Below, one piece after another: positions 32,770 through 34,613 of a stretch of 34,613 bases of DNA. Positions within the stretch are counted from its first letter, which is position 1. Every line of letters begins with the position of its first letter. Origin of the DNA: Patulibacter minatonensis DSM 18081 (GTDB taxonomy: Bacteria; Actinomycetota; Thermoleophilia; Solirubrobacterales; Solirubrobacteraceae); the NCBI RefSeq assembly GCF_000519325.1, contig NZ_KI912613.1, positions 551,123-585,735 of the forward strand, read 5' to 3'. A program made the position numbers and the translations under genes. The notes below the pieces were generated by a model that had not been told where the DNA came from, did not search any database, and saw only the letters and a list, made by a program, of their open reading frames with translations.

Positions 32770-33363
32770 CTAGAACGGGATGTCGTCGTCGGCCGGCGCC
32801 GGGGTCGGCGCGGGGGCCGGGGCCTGGCGCGGCTGCTCGTTGCTCCAGCCGCCCCCACCGCCGCCGCCCTGCTGGCCGCCGCCACCGAAGTCGCCCTGGT
32901 CGACCGGGTAGGACGTGCCGGGGCCGTTGAAGCCGCCGCCGCCCTGCTGGCCGCCACCGCCGCCGCCCCAGTCGTCGGACTGACCGCCGCCGTAGCCGCC
33001 GCCCTGGCCGCCACCGCCGCCGGGACCGCCCTCGCGGCCGCCGATGAACTGGACGTCCTGCGCGACGATCTCGATCGCCTCGCGCCGGTTGCCGTCCTTG
33101 TCCTGGTACTCGCGCCAGCGCAGGCGTCCGTCGACGGCGACCTGGCGGCCCTTGGTCAGGAACTTCGCCGTGGCGTCGGCGGAGTTGCCGAAGACCGTGA
33201 CGTTGAAGAAGTTGGGGACGTCGTCCCACTGCCCCGTCTGGTTGTTCTTGCGGCGCTCGTTGACGGCGACCCGCAGCGAGCAGACCGACCCGCCGGACGG
33301 CAGGCCGCGCAGCTCGGGGTCGCGGGTCAGGTTCCCGACGATCGTGACGCGGTTGATGGGCAT
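32770..33363 (-). CDS. ssb: single-stranded DNA-binding protein, 197 aa
   Basis: The OB-fold domain covers residues 1-110: PINRVTIVGNLTRDPELRGL, AVNERRKN, NFFNVTVFGNSADATAKFL, QVAVDGRLRWREYQDKDGNRR. It is followed by a long Gly-rich linker (about 112-175, broken by SDDW and NGPGTSYPVDQGDF) and the acidic tip DDDIPF that recruits partner proteins. It coats single-stranded DNA at the fork. ATG at 33363 with a purine-rich GAGGAAAGAAG stretch upstream. It lies 268 bp from rpsF, with a terminator-like hairpin near the rpsF stop, so it probably has its own promoter. Linker and tail are longer than in E. coli SSB relative to the core. Confidence 0.97.
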   Translation of the reverse strand: MPINRVTIVGNLTRDPELRGLPSGGSVCSLRVAVNERRKNNQTGQWDDVPNFFNVTVFGNSADATAKFLTKGRQVAVDGRLRWREYQDKDGNRREAIEIVAQDVQFIGGREGGPGGGGGQGGGYGGGQSDDWGGGGGGQQGGGGFNGPGTSYPVDQGDFGGGGQQGGGGGGGWSNEQPRQAPAPAPTPAPADDDIPF

Positions 33364-33404
33364 GCGGGGCTTCTTTCCTCGGAGTACGTCTTGTGCGTCG
33401 GCCG

Positions 33405-33410
33405 AGCGTA
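33405..33410 (-). promoter_or_regulatory. possible ssb promoter (-10 TACGCT)
   Basis: TACGCT on the minus strand lies 41 bp before the ssb ATG. No good -35 is present. It is offered because the rpsF-ssb gap is long and contains a hairpin that would reduce read-through. Confidence 0.3.
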
Positions 33411-33562
33411 CGGCCGGCGCGGGGTCGTCGGACCCGGGGCGCTGCTTCGCCACGGAGACGGTGCCGTGGCGGAACAGACCGTCACGGGATCGCCTCGGGT
33501 GACGCAGCATTCCACGCGGGCCGGACGGGTGCGAGGCCGCGCCGAGAACCCCTGGAAACGCG

Positions 33563-33587
33563 AAGAGCCGCCCGGTGGGCGGCTCTT
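33563..33587 (-). terminator. hairpin after rpsF
   Basis: AAGAGCCGCCC and GGGCGGCTCTT form a perfect 11-bp stem with a 3-nt loop, 44 bp after the rpsF stop. It is a terminator or attenuator between rpsF and ssb. I see nothing else in the 268-bp gap except the possible ssb promoter. Confidence 0.65.
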
Positions 33588-33631
33588 GCACGGTGCGCCG
33601 GCGTGGCCGCCGGCGCCAGGAAGGAGGAGGC

Positions 33632-34012
33632 TCAGTCGGACTCGGCGGCCGCGACGGCGGCACCGGCGGCAACGGCCTGCGCGTCGATCTCGCGGAGGTC
33701 CGGCAGGTCGACCGGGTTGCGCTCGAGCTTGATGATCCGGTGACGGAGGACCGTGTCGTTGATCTTCAGCTGGCGGTCGATCTCGCTGAGCAGCGAGGCC
33801 GGGCCCTTGAAGCGGTACACGCGGTACTCGGCCGTCGCCTCGTCGCCGATCGGGTAGGCGAGCGCGCGGACGCCCCACTCACGACCCTCGAGCAGCGTGC
33901 CCTCGGACTGGATGAGCTTGTCGACGTCGACCGCCAGCTTCTGCCGCACGTCCTCCTCGGCGGACGCGTGGAGGAGGATGACGAGGTCGTAAGAAGGTGC
34001 GGGAGCGGCCAT
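33632..34012 (-). CDS. rpsF: 30S ribosomal protein S6, 126 aa
   Basis: The core at residues 5-100 is typical: YDLVILLHASAEEDVRQKL, WGVRALAYPIGDEATAEYRV, YRFKGPASLLSEIDRQLKIN and VLRHRIIKLE. A C-terminal extension of about 25 Ala/Asp/Glu-rich residues follows. S6 binds the central domain of 16S rRNA together with S18, whose gene is absent from this operon. The ATG at 34012 is chosen because S6 proteins begin here. The longer in-frame opening upstream reads unrelated sequence across a promoter. It is the first gene of the minus-strand block. Confidence 0.96.
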   Translation of the reverse strand: MAAPAPSYDLVILLHASAEEDVRQKLAVDVDKLIQSEGTLLEGREWGVRALAYPIGDEATAEYRVYRFKGPASLLSEIDRQLKINDTVLRHRIIKLERNPVDLPDLREIDAQAVAAGAAVAAAESD

Positions 34013-34040
34013 AAGAGAGTTCGCGTGCGAGCGACGGTCG

Positions 34041-34046
34041 ACAGTA
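34041..34046 (-). promoter_or_regulatory. extended -10 promoter of rpsF (TGC-TACTGT)
   Basis: On the minus strand TACTGT is preceded by TGC, an extended -10 form. It lies 28 bp before the rpsF ATG. No clear -35 is seen. Confidence 0.5.
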
Positions 34047-34150
34047 GCAAAGGGTTCCCGTACCGGTCGCCCGCCCAGCACGGGGCGGGGGTCGACCCGG
34101 TGGTCGGAACCGAGGGGGCGAGCGCAGGGCGCCCGCAGGGTCTCCACATC

Positions 34151-34613
34151 ATGCCCCATCACGACCCCTCCCCGTCGAGCGTCCTCCGCCGCGCGCGCCT
34201 GGGCACGGTGGCGACGGTCGCCGCCGTGCTCCTGATGATCGTCCTCGTGGCGGCCGGCCCGCGGCTCGGCGGCGATCCGCCCGTGATCCCGGACGGGCGG
34301 GCGCAGGTGGGTGCGAGTGCACGGGACGCCCCTGCTCAGGCGGCGGATCCGGCCGCGGCGGGGGCGGGTCCGACGGCGGGGTCCGCGGGGCTCCCGTCCG
34401 ACGCCGGCGACCCGCCGCCGACCGGCGGCGGCGGGGGTGCGCGGGGCGGGGAGGGTGCGGGCGGCGGGAGCGGTGACGGAAGGAGCGGTGGCGGTGGCGG
34501 CGGCGCTCGCGGCGGGGACGGTCCGGGCAGGGCGACGGCGGCCGGCGGGGCGGCGGGCAAGCGGGCGGACGCCGACGGCGACTCGCCCTCGAGCGCCGCG
34601 AGGCGTGCCGCGG
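34151..34613 (+). CDS. membrane-anchored Gly-rich protein, N-terminal part (runs off window)
   Basis: An open frame starts at ATG 34151 and has no stop up to the right edge (about 154 residues). The N-terminus is short and basic (VLRRARLGTVAT), followed by one membrane segment or signal (VAAVLLMIVLVAAG, about residues 23-36). After that comes a low-complexity stretch rich in Gly, Ala, Pro, Asp and Arg, which looks like a flexible extracytoplasmic linker. The functional domain, if any, is outside the window. It is divergent from rpsF across 138 bp. The coding call rests on the hydrophobic segment and the unbroken frame; in such GC-rich DNA long open frames also arise by chance, so confidence is moderate. 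Confidence 0.6.
   Translation, partial: MPHHDPSPSSVLRRARLGTVATVAAVLLMIVLVAAGPRLGGDPPVIPDGRAQVGASARDAPAQAADPAAAGAGPTAGSAGLPSDAGDPPPTGGGGGARGGEGAGGGSGDGRSGGGGGGARGGDGPGRATAAGGAAGKRADADGDSPSSAARRAA

Noticed and set aside
34336-34560. Proline-rich 74-residue frame on the minus strand at the right end
   Set aside because: It is the reverse complement of the Gly-rich coding stretch on the plus strand (GGC/GCC repeats); there is no start context and no domain.

Overview
The window is about 34.6 kb of very GC-rich DNA (roughly 75% by eye). Genes are tightly packed, many starts are GTG, and adjacent genes overlap by ATGA/GTGA. The tandem MCE operon, DrrAB-type exporter, SARP/AfsR-type regulator, collagen-like and beta-propeller secreted proteins, and a DnaB intein point to an actinobacterium. 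My best guess is class Thermoleophilia (Solirubrobacterales, Patulibacter-like). That is an inference from gene style, since no rRNA is present.

Layout. (1) 1-4577 (+): the end of an mce operon, with four consecutive MCE/MlaD-type lipid-transfer subunits; the first is cut by the window edge. (2) 4651-7748: a small hypothetical protein, a collagen-like surface protein (-), a RibD/DHFR-fold reductase (-) and an ApbE-type flavin transferase (+). (3) 7749-7881: two copies of a 39-bp hairpin repeat exactly 60 bp apart. (4) 7882-13766: a nucleotide-sugar 6-dehydrogenase and a Gfo/Idh/MocA oxidoreductase (-), two secreted cell-wall hydrolases that share SH3-like modules (-), and a left-handed beta-helix acyltransferase (+). 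The dehydrogenase, oxidoreductase and acyltransferase match three steps of a WbpA/WbpB/WbpD-like UDP-diacetamido-uronate pathway. (5) 13817-18428: two large divergent secreted proteins, one of unknown family and one a BNR/YCF48-like propeller. (6) 18542-23575: a DrrA/DrrB ABC exporter convergent with a 1055-aa SARP/AfsR-type regulator. The exporter promoter carries SARP-like direct repeats 22 bp apart. (7) 23642-25955: purA (-) and a secreted protein (+). (8) 26031-34012: a replication and ribosomal block on the minus strand, in transcription order rpsF, ssb, GNAT acetyltransferase, rplI, dnaB (with a 421-aa intein), dnaC/dnaI-like loader. A multipass membrane protein on the plus strand interrupts it between rplI and dnaB. 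rpsR, usual between ssb and rplI, is not there. (9) 34151-34613 (+): the start of a glycine-rich membrane-anchored protein that runs off the window.

The most interesting signals are these: the SARP-like operator in front of the exporter with its candidate regulator next door; a recurrent TAnnnT box exactly 7 nt before several start codons (likely leaderless mRNAs); the twin hairpin repeat; the DnaB intein with both endonuclease motifs intact; and the replacement of rpsR by an acetyltransferase gene. I found no tRNA, rRNA, CRISPR array, transposase or phage genes.
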